This document shows positions 11,808 to 20,665 of a stretch of DNA of 64,000 nucleotides, piece after piece. A program made the position numbers and the translations under genes. The notes beneath the pieces are model-generated. The model searched no databases, was not told the origin of the DNA, and saw only the letters and a program-made list of their open reading frames with translations. Numbering within the stretch: the stretch's first letter is position 1; each line of letters starts with the position of its first letter. The DNA comes from JARRQJ01 sp963810615. Its GTDB lineage: Bacteria; Pseudomonadota; Gammaproteobacteria; DRLM01. Location of the stretch: the NCBI GenBank assembly GCA_963810615.1, contig CAWEOA010000008.1:310001-374000 (forward strand). The letters run 5' to 3'.

Positions 11808-12836
11808 TCAAGGTGCGAGGCTAAGCTGAGTATGTATTTCGCGAAAACTGCGGATTCGAGGAGAATTGCGGAGCAACCTTCGCGGCAAGTGTCGCATGAC
11901 CCGATGAGCCGAGCTACGATTGGTGAAATTACCATATATCAGCGAATACCATGTGCGGCCGTTTTGTCCGGTCGAATAGTAAGCCGCTTGTTGTTCAATT
12001 CGCCGTTTATGGATGAGGCGGATGATCGCAGCTTCATCGAGGCTGCTGGCAAGCTGCAGCGTGAAATGTCGCGGGTCTTGCCTCGAGATCCAGTCGCGGC
12101 CTTTGATGTCCGAGCTTTGTGATGTGGCGGCAGGAGTTTGAAGGCCGAGCGCAGTACCGGCAGTCGGAGTCAATGTTTGCGATGGCGGATCGGCGGATGA
12201 CTGTGGTGATGTGGGGGCTTGTTCAGATTCGCTCCTCGGTGCAGGTGCCGTCTCTTGGGGCTGCGCAGGTGTGGGCGATGGGGGTGAGATCGATGGCTCG
12301 CTTGACGAGGCAGGCGGGTTCGTTTCCTGCAACGGCTCGGTCATCTGCGGCTTCATCGGCTGGGCTGGTTCGGCGGCGGGCGGCGCTGTCTCCGAGGTGT
12401 CGGCAGGTTCTTGCAAGGTGCTGGCGTTACTTTCTTCCCCCATTTTCGGCGGTGACTGGGAGAGGCGTAGCATGGCTTGTTGCGCGGGGACGTAGCCTTT
12501 GGTTGCGGCGCTTTCTATCCAGCGTTTGGCGGTTTGCCTATCTTTCCTAACGCCATACCCGTAATAGTACATGTATCCAAGAGTGTATTGCGCCCAAGGC
12601 TCGCCGGCCTCAGCCCTGGGTAGGGTGATGGCGAGGGTTCGCTGGTAATCGCTGAGCAGGTAGGCGATCTTTGCCTGGGTGCGTGCCTCGTCGCCGGGTG
12701 GTGTGGGCGGGGTGGTGGCACAGCCTTGAAGCAAGAGCATAATGCCGCCGAGCAACATAGGCCAGCGTCGCTTGTTGCAAGGTGCTGGGCCGGACTGTAG
12801 TCCCGTCTCAGAAATAATGGACGCGTGGTTAGGCAT
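11808..12836 (-). CDS. Sel1-repeat and SPOR-domain lipoprotein
   Basis: A 342-residue predicted lipoprotein. The lipobox LLQGC puts the lipidated Cys at residue 39. A Sel1-like TPR pair (WAQYTLGYMYYYGYGVRKD) follows, then a long Pro/Ser/Thr/Gln-rich spacer, then a C-terminal SPOR-like domain (HFTLQLASS, WYSLIYGNFTNR). SPOR domains bind denuded peptidoglycan at division sites, so the protein probably reaches from the outer membrane to septal peptidoglycan. The ATG at 12836 has GAGGAA upstream and fits the promoter at 12881-12908; an in-frame ATG at 12872 would be nearly leaderless. It is divergent from a kinase/phosphatase pair. Confidence 0.8.
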   Translation of the reverse strand: MPNHASIISETGLQSGPAPCNKRRWPMLLGGIMLLLQGCATTPPTPPGDEARTQAKIAYLLSDYQRTLAITLPRAEAGEPWAQYTLGYMYYYGYGVRKDRQTAKRWIESAATKGYVPAQQAMLRLSQSPPKMGEESNASTLQEPADTSETAPPAAEPAQPMKPQMTEPLQETNPPASSSEPSISPPSPTPAQPQETAPAPRSESEQAPTSPQSSADPPSQTLTPTAGTALGLQTPAATSQSSDIKGRDWISRQDPRHFTLQLASSLDEAAIIRLIHKRRIEQQAAYYSTGQNGRTWYSLIYGNFTNRSSAHRVMRHLPRRLLRNSPRIRSFREIHTQLSLAP

Positions 12837-13223
12837 GGCGGGAGCTTCCTCAATGGCGTGGGTGTTTTGCATTATCCACGAATATAGTTTAATGCTCCAG
12901 AGTGTCAGGTCTGTTAAAGAATGTGTTCGATCAGGAATCGGAAGTCGGCGGGAGCCCCTGATTAGTAGGTGGGGTTGAATAATGCGAATGACGTTAAGGC
13001 GTTTGGCGCGTCGGGAGATCCAGGCTATGCGGTCGCCGTGCCGGGGGCTGGGTGGCATCGTCAGATGTTTGCCTGATATGCTTCCGGATCATAGGCGCTC
13101 GGGTTGTCGTAGCGGTCGATGCCTGCGCATAGTCTAAAGCGGGCTGTTTCGTCGATAAATGGCGAGCGTCAATAGTATTGTAATGTAGTGATATGGGATC
13201 CAGAGTGCGGTGAGAGTGATGCG
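12837..13223. other. Divergent intergenic region, 387 nt
   Basis: Separates the SPOR lipoprotein gene (-) and the kinase gene (+). It holds one good minus-strand promoter (12881-12908). I see no convincing open reading frame or RNA gene. The kinase promoter is probably in the AT-richer stretch around 13150-13195, but no clear -35/-10 pair could be assigned. Confidence 0.5.
12881..12908 (-). promoter_or_regulatory. Sigma70-type promoter for the SPOR lipoprotein gene
   Basis: On the minus strand CTGACA (12908-12903) and TATATT (12886-12881) are separated by 16 nt. Five of six bases match consensus in each box. Transcription would begin near 12874 and give a leader of about 38 nt before the ATG at 12836. 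Confidence 0.5.
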
Positions 13224-13979
13224 ATGGCCAAACAAGTGATTAAAAAACCTGCCGATCACTACCCGCGGATTGAGGTCTTTAATTTTCAGCCCGGGAAACG
13301 TTTGCACGGTCATTATGAAATCGTCACCTATTTGGGTGCCGGGTGGGAAGGGGAGGTATACCTGATCCGCGAATTGGCGACGGGGATCGAAAGGACCGCA
13401 AAATTTTTTTTTCCTCATCGCAATGAGCGCAATAAGGCGTCGATCTTTTACGCAAAGAAGCTTCACAAGCTGCAGCAATCACCGATCGTTATCCAGTATT
13501 ATATGCAGGATACGATTAGCTATCGCGGAGTTCCCATCACCTACTTGATATCCGAGTATGTCGAAGGCGAATTGTTGAGCAGCTTTCTTGCGCGTCAACC
13601 CGGGAAGCGGCTGAGCGCGTTTCAAGCCGTTCATTTGTTGCATGCTTTGTCCAGCGGTATCGAGTCCATTCATCAGCTGGGTGAGTACCATGGCGATCTT
13701 CACACCGATAATGTAATGATTCAACGCTATGGCCTGGGTTTTGAATTAAAGCTCCTGGATATGTTTCATTGGGGGGCGCCCACTGCTCATCATATTCACG
13801 ACGACGTGATCGACTTGGTCAGGCTTTTCTACGACGCACTCGGCGGCGCCAAGCATTACGCCAAACAGCCGCATGTGGTCAAAGATATCTGTTGCGGATT
13901 GAAGCGTTCGCTGATATTGAAGAAATTCAAGACGGCCGGGCAGTTGCGCCGTTATTTGGAAACGATGCAGTGGGGTTAG
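13224..13979 (+). CDS. Serine/threonine protein kinase-like protein
   Basis: A 251-residue soluble Hanks-type kinase domain. It has the glycine loop LGAGWEGEV (38-43 core), the ATP-binding Lys60 in ERTAKFFF, the catalytic loop HGDLHTDN (D158, N163) and a metal-binding Asp179 in LLDMFHWG, where DMF replaces DFG. The catalytic residues are therefore intact. The C-lobe is short, with no obvious APE motif and no sensor or membrane segment. The ATG at 13224 (MAKQV) is preferred over one at 13188. A PP2C phosphatase gene follows after 3 nt, so the two form a reversible phosphorylation pair. The substrate is unknown. Confidence 0.83.
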   Translation: MAKQVIKKPADHYPRIEVFNFQPGKRLHGHYEIVTYLGAGWEGEVYLIRELATGIERTAKFFFPHRNERNKASIFYAKKLHKLQQSPIVIQYYMQDTISYRGVPITYLISEYVEGELLSSFLARQPGKRLSAFQAVHLLHALSSGIESIHQLGEYHGDLHTDNVMIQRYGLGFELKLLDMFHWGAPTAHHIHDDVIDLVRLFYDALGGAKHYAKQPHVVKDICCGLKRSLILKKFKTAGQLRRYLETMQWG

Positions 13980-13982
13980 GGT

Positions 13983-14807
13983 GTGTCCGTGATCAAGTCA
14001 CCGCTGGTTGCACCTGCCATCTATACTGAGACAGACCTCAGTCAGGTAGAGCAATATCACATTGCCAGTGGGAAAGCCGTGGCTTTTACCGCACGGTCTC
14101 CGGTCAAAGAAACCGTCAATGAGGATGTCCTGGCAATGATTCCAGTCGGCGGGCATGCCGGCGTTTTCGTGATCGCCGATGGTTTGGGCGGTTTGCCGGC
14201 AGGCGAGGTGGCGGCGCGTCTTGCCGTGATGAGTTTGCAGGAAGCATTGAGTGAGATAAGGGAGGACGGCGCGAGTCTGCGCGAGGCAATCCTCAACGGC
14301 ATCGAACAAGCCAACGCCAACATTCTTGCATTGGGTAATGGTTGTGCGACCACTTTGGCGGTCGTGGAGTTACAGGCCGGAGTTATGCGCTCTTATCACG
14401 TGGGTGATTCATTGATTATGCTGGTAGGGCAAAGGGGGAAAGTAAAATTTCAAAACGTATCCCATTCCCCGGTCGGTTACGCCGTTGAAGCCGGACTGTT
14501 GGATGAGGCCGAAGCCGTGCATCATGAAGAGCGCAATGTGGTGTCCAATGTTATCGGCACGGCGGCTATGCGCATCGATATCGGGCCCGCCATAGAGCTT
14601 GCTCCACGGGATACTCTGCTGCTGGCCAGCGATGGTTTGCCGGATAATCTGTATGTGGATGAAATCGTTGCGCGAATGAAAGCGGGTCCTCTGCCGGCGG
14701 CCGGAGATGTCCTGGTTCGGGATTGCCGGGAACGCATGCAAAATTCCATGCAGGACCGCCCCAGTCATCCGGATGATCTGAGCGTGATTCTCTATCGCCA
14801 GAGTTGA
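13983..14807 (+). CDS. PP2C-family serine/threonine phosphatase
   Basis: A 274-residue metal-dependent phosphatase with GTG start. Metal-ligand motifs are visible in order: VNEDVL (N46-D48), IADGLGGLPAGE (D66, G67), CATTLAVVEL, LLASDGLPDN and HPDDLSVIL. All expected Asp residues appear present, so it should be active. It starts 3 nt after the kinase stop, which suggests translational coupling, and should reverse that kinase's phosphorylation. Kinase/PP2C pairs control T6SS, cell division or stress in other proteobacteria; which applies here is unknown. Confidence 0.88.
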   Translation: MSVIKSPLVAPAIYTETDLSQVEQYHIASGKAVAFTARSPVKETVNEDVLAMIPVGGHAGVFVIADGLGGLPAGEVAARLAVMSLQEALSEIREDGASLREAILNGIEQANANILALGNGCATTLAVVELQAGVMRSYHVGDSLIMLVGQRGKVKFQNVSHSPVGYAVEAGLLDEAEAVHHEERNVVSNVIGTAAMRIDIGPAIELAPRDTLLLASDGLPDNLYVDEIVARMKAGPLPAAGDVLVRDCRERMQNSMQDRPSHPDDLSVILYRQS

Positions 14808-14930
14808 GGAAATGTGTTTCCATCTGTGGGTCGCGAGGCGAATTGACACTTATTGCACATTAATGAAGCTCGTGAGCAGAATACAGCTCCCCGTCAGGGA
14901 TGCAATCGTTTCTACTTTGAAGGTCGAGAT

Positions 14931-14958
14931 GTCTCTCTCCCGGTGGGTGGATTGAAAC
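14931..14958 (+). other. Isolated CRISPR-repeat-like 28-mer (not an array)
   Basis: The sequence ends with GGGTGGATTGAAAC, the 3' end common to many type I and type III CRISPR repeats, and begins GTCTCTCTCCC, also repeat-like. Only one copy is present, with a weak GATTGAAA echo near 15004. No cas gene occurs in the window. It may be a chance match or the relic of a lost array. Confidence 0.2.
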
Positions 14959-15034
14959 AGCGGGTCGTCAATGACGGCCGCCTCCATAATATTCCGGCAA
15001 TGTGATTGAAAGTTTGATAGTGAGGAGCGGGAAA

Positions 15035-15928
15035 ATGAAGGCGTTGGTGATCGGCGGCTCAGGTTCGGTAGGCAGCGAAGTAATCGCCGCTTTATCCCGT
15101 GCGGGCATAACGGCTCGATGCATGAGCCGTTATGCTAAAAAGCTGCAGTCATTGCCGCCCGGGGTGGAGAGCTGTGTAGGCGATCTGGAAAAGCCGGCGA
15201 CCTTGGGCGCTGCGTTTGCCGATGTAGACGCGGTTTTTTTGATGACCGCCTTGAGTCGCAACGAGACCCTGCAGGGTTTGGCTGCAGTGAGCGCGGCACA
15301 GAAGGCGCGTGTGAACAAACTGGTCTATCTTTCAGTGCCTATGCCGCCGGGTTCGGATCATATTCCCCATTATCTTGGAAAAATCCCCATTGAGCGCACC
15401 ATTCGGGATTCCGGATTGAACTACACTATCTTGAGGCCTAATAATTTTTTTCAGAACGACTATCTGTGGTGCCGGGCTGCGGTAATGTTTTACGGCGTCT
15501 ATCCCCAGCCGATCGGTACGGTGGGTTTGAATCGCGTCGATATTCGCGATGTGGCGGAAGCGGCGGTGAATGCCTTGAGCCGGTCCGGGCACGATAATAA
15601 GGAATATCCACTGCATGGGAGAGATGTGCTTACCGGAGATAGCGTTGCCGCGATTTTTAGTAAGCACATCGGCAGAGAAATACGTTACGGCGGCGATGAC
15701 CTGGAGGAGTGGGCGAAACAGGCCCAGCATATGATGCCGGAGTGGATGGTCAGGGATTTGCGCATCATGTACGACTATTTTCAAAGATATGGCCTGCTGG
15801 CTGAGCCGCAGGATTTTATCGAGCAGTACAAAGTTCTGGGTCGCGAGCCGCGAAGTTTCGATGATTTCGTGGCCGAGATCGTGCCGATCTGGGAGAGGGA
15901 AATTGCGCGCAACCCTATGTCGCATTGA
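15035..15928 (+). CDS. NmrA-like NAD(P)-binding reductase/regulator
   Basis: A 297-residue atypical short-chain dehydrogenase of the NmrA/TMR-like group. The N-terminal dinucleotide motif is VIGGSGSVGSEV, followed by ARCMSRYAKK (cofactor-phosphate region) and the substrate-side LRPNNFFQN block. No classic YxxxK pair is evident, as expected for NmrA-like proteins. Candidate roles are redox sensing or quinone/azo reduction. The ATG at 15035 has GAGGAGCGG upstream. It appears monocistronic. Confidence 0.83.
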   Translation: MKALVIGGSGSVGSEVIAALSRAGITARCMSRYAKKLQSLPPGVESCVGDLEKPATLGAAFADVDAVFLMTALSRNETLQGLAAVSAAQKARVNKLVYLSVPMPPGSDHIPHYLGKIPIERTIRDSGLNYTILRPNNFFQNDYLWCRAAVMFYGVYPQPIGTVGLNRVDIRDVAEAAVNALSRSGHDNKEYPLHGRDVLTGDSVAAIFSKHIGREIRYGGDDLEEWAKQAQHMMPEWMVRDLRIMYDYFQRYGLLAEPQDFIEQYKVLGREPRSFDDFVAEIVPIWEREIARNPMSH

Positions 15929-15955
15929 TGCCGATGGGGTTTGCAACGCTAATCT

Positions 15956-15975
15956 CCTGACGGTGAGTCGTCGGG
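15956..15975 (+). terminator. Weak hairpin after the NmrA-like gene
   Basis: A 7-bp stem (one G-T pair) with a 6-nt loop lies 28 nt after the stop and is followed by an A/T-rich but not T-only stretch. It may act as a terminator. The rest of 15929-16210 is AT-rich with no gene seen. Confidence 0.3.
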
Positions 15976-16210
15976 ATTATTTAAAATCGTGTCTTTGTAA
16001 ATAAGTTTTTTCTTCGCCATTTTTCGTCGTGCCAGAAAAATATCCAATAGCCCGATTACGCGCTCATTCCGACTCCAATTGCATGGTTCCATGTTCAATG
16101 CTTGTTCTCAAGCCTGATCTGCTTACGCCGTTATATTGGATACGGTGCTCGTATGCAGTAGCCAGTTTGAGGTAGGAGCGGGGTAAGGAGTGCTTGTGGA
16201 GGAATCGGCT

Positions 16211-16408
16211 ATGGTAAGCCTTTTAATGGAGTCGGTTGTAATAGCGTTTGCCCTCGGGGGGGTTGTCGGTGCGGTAATTTCCATACACTTGCTGTATAGA
16301 AAGAAGGTAATGCCGTCTTATTCGGCCCGTAGTGACGGCATCCCTGATGGTCAAAGTCTCATACCGCGTGGATTAGACGCCAAATTAAAATTCCCGCCCC
16401 GCCACTAG
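16211..16408 (+). CDS. Small single-pass membrane protein, unknown
   Basis: A 65-residue hypothetical protein. Residues 1-25 form one hydrophobic helix (SVVIAFALGGVVGAVISIHLL) followed by a basic stop-transfer RKK and a polar tail. The ATG at 16211 has GGAGG about 9 nt upstream; a GTG at 16190 is an alternative. No family is recognised. The good ribosome site and the membrane topology are the only support. Confidence 0.5.
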   Translation: MVSLLMESVVIAFALGGVVGAVISIHLLYRKKVMPSYSARSDGIPDGQSLIPRGLDAKLKFPPRH

Positions 16409-16710
16409 GCGCAAATTATTGGTGGGTGTACCTCGGAATAGCGCTTGGGGACTTGCTGTCGCGCCTGCCCGGAAGCCTAGCTCAGATGCAGGCGGCTTCA
16501 CCTGTTCCTTAATCTTATAAAAAGTCACGTCGTGCCCGCGTGAATCCCGCCGCTAGGCGGCAAGTAGCGCATTGATCCTATTGTATTGCGTGGCTATTGC
16601 CGGGGAGATTGGCATGCCGCTTGTGAGATGGGCGCAGGTGCCGCACATTTGTTATCCTGATCGTATAACGTTTCCCGAATCGATTCACTGTTGCATGAGG
16701 TAATGATGTC
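16409..16710. other. Intergenic region upstream of prlC, 302 nt
   Basis: Contains no convincing gene. A small GC hairpin (CCGCC...GGCGG, near 16547-16560) is visible without a T-run. The prlC promoter must lie here, but no strong -35/-10 pair stands out. Confidence 0.4.
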
Positions 16711-18750
16711 ATGAGCAATCCCTTATTGACCCCGCGCGGTCTGCCGCCCTTCGCTGCCATTCAGCCCCAGCATGTGGAGCCGGCCATCGATGAGATATTG
16801 AACGATAACCGTGTTGCCATCGCCCGCTTGTTGGACGGTGGGCAAGTGCATACCTGGTCTAAGCTGGTGGAGCCGTTGGAGGAACTGGCCGATCGCCTGC
16901 GCCGAGCATGGTCACCGGTGGGCCATATGAATTCGGTGGTCAACAGTCCGGAGTTGCGCGCCGCCTATAATGCCTGTTTGCCAAAGCTCAGCGATTACGC
17001 CACTGAGCTGGGGCAAAACGAGGATTTGTATCAGGCCTATCAGGCCATTGCCGACGGGGACGAGTGGTCGCGCCTGGATACCACGCAGAAAAAGATCATC
17101 GACAACGCCTTGCGGGATTTTCGTTTATCCGGGGTGGCGTTGCCGGCCGACAAAAAGGCACGCTTCAAGACGATCATGCAGGAGTTGTCCAATCTCCACG
17201 CCAAGTTCGAGGAAAACCTGCTGGACGCGACCAATGCATGGTTTAAACAGATCGGCGACGTCAAGGACTTGGCGGGTGTGCCGCCCACCGCGCTGGGTTT
17301 GATGGCGCAAACCGCCAAGCAGCGCGATATGGAAGGTTGGGTGTTGACCCTGGAGTTTCCGTCCTATATTCCCGTGATCACCTATGCCGACAATCGCGAC
17401 TTGCGCCGCGAGATGTACGAGGCCTATGTCACGCGCGCCTCGGATGCCGGTCCGGATGCCGGCCGCTGGGACAATACCCCGGTGATGGAAAAAATCCTGG
17501 CCTTGCGTCATGAGAGTGCCCGATTACTCGGCTTCGCAAACTATGCGGAATATTCCATCGCGCCGAAGATGGCTCAGTCTACGGAGCAGGTGCTGCGATT
17601 CTTGACCGATCTGGCGGAGCGTTCCTTGGGCCTGGCTCGTAATGAATTGGAGGAGGTGCGCGCCTTTGCCCGTGAGCATTACGGCCAGGACGACCTCGAG
17701 GCTTGGGATATCGGCTATTACAGCGAGAAGCTGCGCCAACACCGCTACGCCATCTCTCGGGAAGACCTCAAGCCTTATTTCCCGGAAGAACGGGTGGTAA
17801 CGGGTATGTTTCAAGTGGTGCGGCGCTTATATGGTTTGGATGTCCGCGAGATCAAGGGTGTGGAGGCATGGCACCCCAGTGTCCGTTTCTTCGAGATCTA
17901 CGATGAACAGGGCGGGTTACGAGGTCAGTTTTATCTGGATCTGTACGCGCGCCCCAATAAGCGCGGCGGGGCGTGGATGGATGAGTGTATTACCCGCAAG
18001 CGTGACGCAACGGGCGTGCAGACGCCGGTAGCGTATCTGACCTGCAATTTTTCGCCGCCGGTGGGTGATGATCCCGCCTTGTTCACCCATGATGAAGTAC
18101 TGACCTTGTTCCACGAATTCGGTCATGGCCTGCATCACATGTTGACCCAGGTGGATTATCCGAGCGTGGCCGGCATTGCCGGCGTGCCTTGGGATGCGGT
18201 GGAATTACCCAGCCAATTCATGGAGAACTGGTGCTGGCAGCGGGTGGCATTGGACCTGATCGCCGCCCATTACCGGGACGGTTCGCCGTTGCCCGAGGAA
18301 TTATTCCAAAAAATGCTGGCGGCGAAGAACTTTCAGGTTGGGATGCAGATGGTGCGTCAACTGGAATTCTCGCTTTTCGATTTCCGTCTGCATTTGGAGT
18401 ACGACCCGGGCAAGGGGCCGAGAGTCTATGAAATCCTCAATGAAGTGCGCGAGCAGGTGGCGGTGATGAAGCCTCCCTCATTCAATCGCTTTCCGCACAG
18501 CTTCTCTCACATCTTCGCCGGTGGTTATGCGGCGGGGTATTACAGCTATAAATGGGCGGAAGTATTGTCGTCGGATGCCTTCGCCGCCTTCGAGGAAAGT
18601 GGGATCTTCGATCGTGAGACCGGCCTGCGATTCCTCAGTACGGTGCTAGAGCAGGGCGGATCCCGCGAGCCCATGGAGCTTTTCGTGGAATTTCGTGGCC
18701 GCGAACCGACTATTGATGCCTTGTTGCGCCATAGTGGAATTGCGGCATAG
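16711..18750 (+). CDS. prlC: Oligopeptidase A (M3 metallopeptidase)
   Basis: A cytoplasmic zinc oligopeptidase that degrades short peptides, including cleaved signal peptides. The zinc-binding HEFGH sits at residues 468-472 within LFHEFGHGLHHML, and the third ligand region VELPSQFMENW follows. Length (679) matches E. coli PrlC (680). The N-terminus MSNPLLTPRGLPPF is typical. The ATG at 16711 has GAGG upstream. The gene stands alone. Confidence 0.96.
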   Translation: MSNPLLTPRGLPPFAAIQPQHVEPAIDEILNDNRVAIARLLDGGQVHTWSKLVEPLEELADRLRRAWSPVGHMNSVVNSPELRAAYNACLPKLSDYATELGQNEDLYQAYQAIADGDEWSRLDTTQKKIIDNALRDFRLSGVALPADKKARFKTIMQELSNLHAKFEENLLDATNAWFKQIGDVKDLAGVPPTALGLMAQTAKQRDMEGWVLTLEFPSYIPVITYADNRDLRREMYEAYVTRASDAGPDAGRWDNTPVMEKILALRHESARLLGFANYAEYSIAPKMAQSTEQVLRFLTDLAERSLGLARNELEEVRAFAREHYGQDDLEAWDIGYYSEKLRQHRYAISREDLKPYFPEERVVTGMFQVVRRLYGLDVREIKGVEAWHPSVRFFEIYDEQGGLRGQFYLDLYARPNKRGGAWMDECITRKRDATGVQTPVAYLTCNFSPPVGDDPALFTHDEVLTLFHEFGHGLHHMLTQVDYPSVAGIAGVPWDAVELPSQFMENWCWQRVALDLIAAHYRDGSPLPEELFQKMLAAKNFQVGMQMVRQLEFSLFDFRLHLEYDPGKGPRVYEILNEVREQVAVMKPPSFNRFPHSFSHIFAGGYAAGYYSYKWAEVLSSDAFAAFEESGIFDRETGLRFLSTVLEQGGSREPMELFVEFRGREPTIDALLRHSGIAA

Positions 18751-19182
18751 TTGTTGGATATGGACCTCAATATCTAAATCCACCATCGCTGTGCACCACG
18801 GTCAACTTAGCCGCTCTCCAATCCTCGCTGCCTGAAGTGAGGTTGGAATGTCGCGATATTCCTCCGGCCTTAAATTTTATGACCTATACTGGGTAGGATC
18901 GACCTCTGACATTCGTTCGAGGCCAAGGATTAGGTGTCTAGGTGTATGCCTAGATAAAACCTTGCTCTGTTTGCCCTAAATATTTATTTTTACAGACCGT
19001 TAATTTAAGAGATCGTAAGCGCCTGGCTTGTAGGGTTTCGTTTGAATATCAATTCGATACGAGAATGGTTTGAAGGTTGGAGTCCTGCCATGAATAGCCG
19101 CAGTCTTTGGTGCCTAGATGTTAATGCCGTTCTCGATGCGAGAGTGACAATCTAATAATTAAACGCAAAAAAAGGGGAAGTA
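18751..19182. other. AT-rich intergenic region, 432 nt
   Basis: Lies between prlC and the decayed CxxCH gene. I see no open reading frame of note. A 6-bp hairpin (TCTAGG...CCTAGA, about 18940-18957) and several TATACT-like boxes occur, none with a good partner. Composition is clearly more AT-rich than the flanking housekeeping genes. Confidence 0.4.
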
Positions 19183-20503
19183 ATGATGAAACGGATACGT
19201 AAGGACCTACTGAAAATCGGGATGGCTTTGCTTGCGGGCTTGATGATGCCGACTGTTGCCAGTGCCGTCCCAGCGTTCGCGCGCCAGATGGATACCGGCT
19301 GCGATACCTGCCACTTTCAGCATTTCCCTTTGTTGAATGCCTTCGGCAGGGCGTTCAAGGCCAGCGGTTTTACCATGACGGCCCGCAAGACCATCGAGAG
19401 CGATCATATTTCCTTTCCCGAAAATTTAAATATGGCTTTGTTCACCAATATTCGCTATCAAGCCTCTAACGGCACGAAGCCTACGGATGGACGTACTTCC
19501 AACAATGGCGAGTGGATCATCCCGGGTGAGACATCCCTGTTTCTAGGCGGGCGGGTCAACGCCAATATGGGTGCCTTGGTCGAGGGTGATGTCGGTGGTG
19601 CGGGGACCTCTTCCAGCAGTCCTTTCCTGGCGAGTATCAAGCTGCCCTTCATGTACGACGTCGGTAAAGGCATCAACCTCGGTGTGGTGCCGTTCAGCGC
19701 CGGCCTGGGACCCTGCGTATGCCTTCGAGATGATGAATACCGGTGCGGTGGGTAACCACCTTATCAACCTGGTTCTACCCACAGCGGTGTCGGCGCAGCA
19801 GTATATCCAGGTCGGACCTGCGACCAACGGTTATGGCGGTGACTCTGAGGGCGTGGGCTTGGTGGCGGTGAGCAGTGACTTCTTCGTTACCTTGGCCAAA
19901 TGGTCGCCGAATCACTTGCCCATTGATACCCAGGGTTCCAGTGCCTCGCCTACCTCCGATTATGCCCGCGTTGCGTATATGCCCCAGTTCAGAGGCTGGG
20001 ATATGGGCTTCGGTCTGCAGTATTTCGGCGGCCGTTCCTCGATGGTCGATTGTACTGCTACACCCATGTTGACGCCGATGCGCACCGAATCCTATGCGGT
20101 GGACGCCCAGGCGCAGGGCAGCTGTGTGGGATATGCCCTTGGGTATCTATCTGAGCTACGCCAGCGCCCCGGGTACCAAAGCGGGGCAGGCGACAAACCT
20201 CTACAATCAAAACCCCAATAGTGCGCATGCCGTCTCGATCGCCATGGAGCTGGGGGCTTTCAGCAACGGTCGCGGCACCGTGCAGTTGGCCTATCGTACA
20301 GCCGACGATGGGGCCGATGCCTACAATAAGGATGATGCCGTAACGGCCGGGGTCACCTATCTCCTTACGTATAATGTTCAATTGGCGCTGCTCGAAACCT
20401 TGTACAGGGGAGGTGCCCATTCATCGACGATCCCAGGGTAATCTGAGATGCCAGCGGTACCGGCGATCAGCTCACCTCGGTCAATCTGGCCGTGGGCTTC
20501 TAG
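19183..20503 (+). pseudogene. Decayed gene for a CxxCH-containing outer-membrane-type protein
   Basis: A homologous protein can be followed across three frames. Frame 1 (19183 to about 19710) gives a signal peptide (ending near VASA), the heme-type site CDTCH (C40-H44) and LNAFGRAFKASGF. The product continues in frame 2 (about 19710-20125; DPAYAFEMMNTGAVGNHL), then frame 3 (about 20130-20415; GIYLSYASAPGTKAGQ), then frame 2 again to a C-terminal strand ending in Phe (TSVNLAVGF, stop 20501-20503). A TGA also lies in the last frame at 20444. The original would be about 440 residues with beta-strand-like, Gly-rich segments. The number of lesions favours a true pseudogene over one base-call error. 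Confidence 0.75.
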
Positions 20504-20539
20504 TCAGCTCATTCGTCAATTCTTACCTTCTCAACTCAA

Positions 20540-20573
20540 CAATCGCAGTCTTGTTTTAGCAAGGCTGCGATTG
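20540..20573. terminator. Stem-loop after the pseudogene
   Basis: A 9-bp stem (20540-20548 with 20565-20573), one mismatch and a further 4-bp stem enclose a TTTTAG loop. There is no T-run downstream, so intrinsic termination is uncertain, but its position 3' of the pseudogene and 5' of xthA fits a terminator. Confidence 0.45.
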
Positions 20574-20665
20574 CTGACGTCTTGACATGCCCCGGTAGTA
20601 TTCAAGTATTGTTGACCACCCTTGATTAGAGCGTGCGGCGCATGTGCCGTATATCTATTGGCGCT

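Noticed and set aside
11486..12122. Overlapping frames in the gap and 3' end of the SPOR gene
   Set aside because: Overlap a well-supported lipoprotein gene or the radical SAM gene; no start signals or protein features.
14820..15034. CRISPR array
   Set aside because: Only one repeat-like unit, no spacer periodicity and no cas genes.
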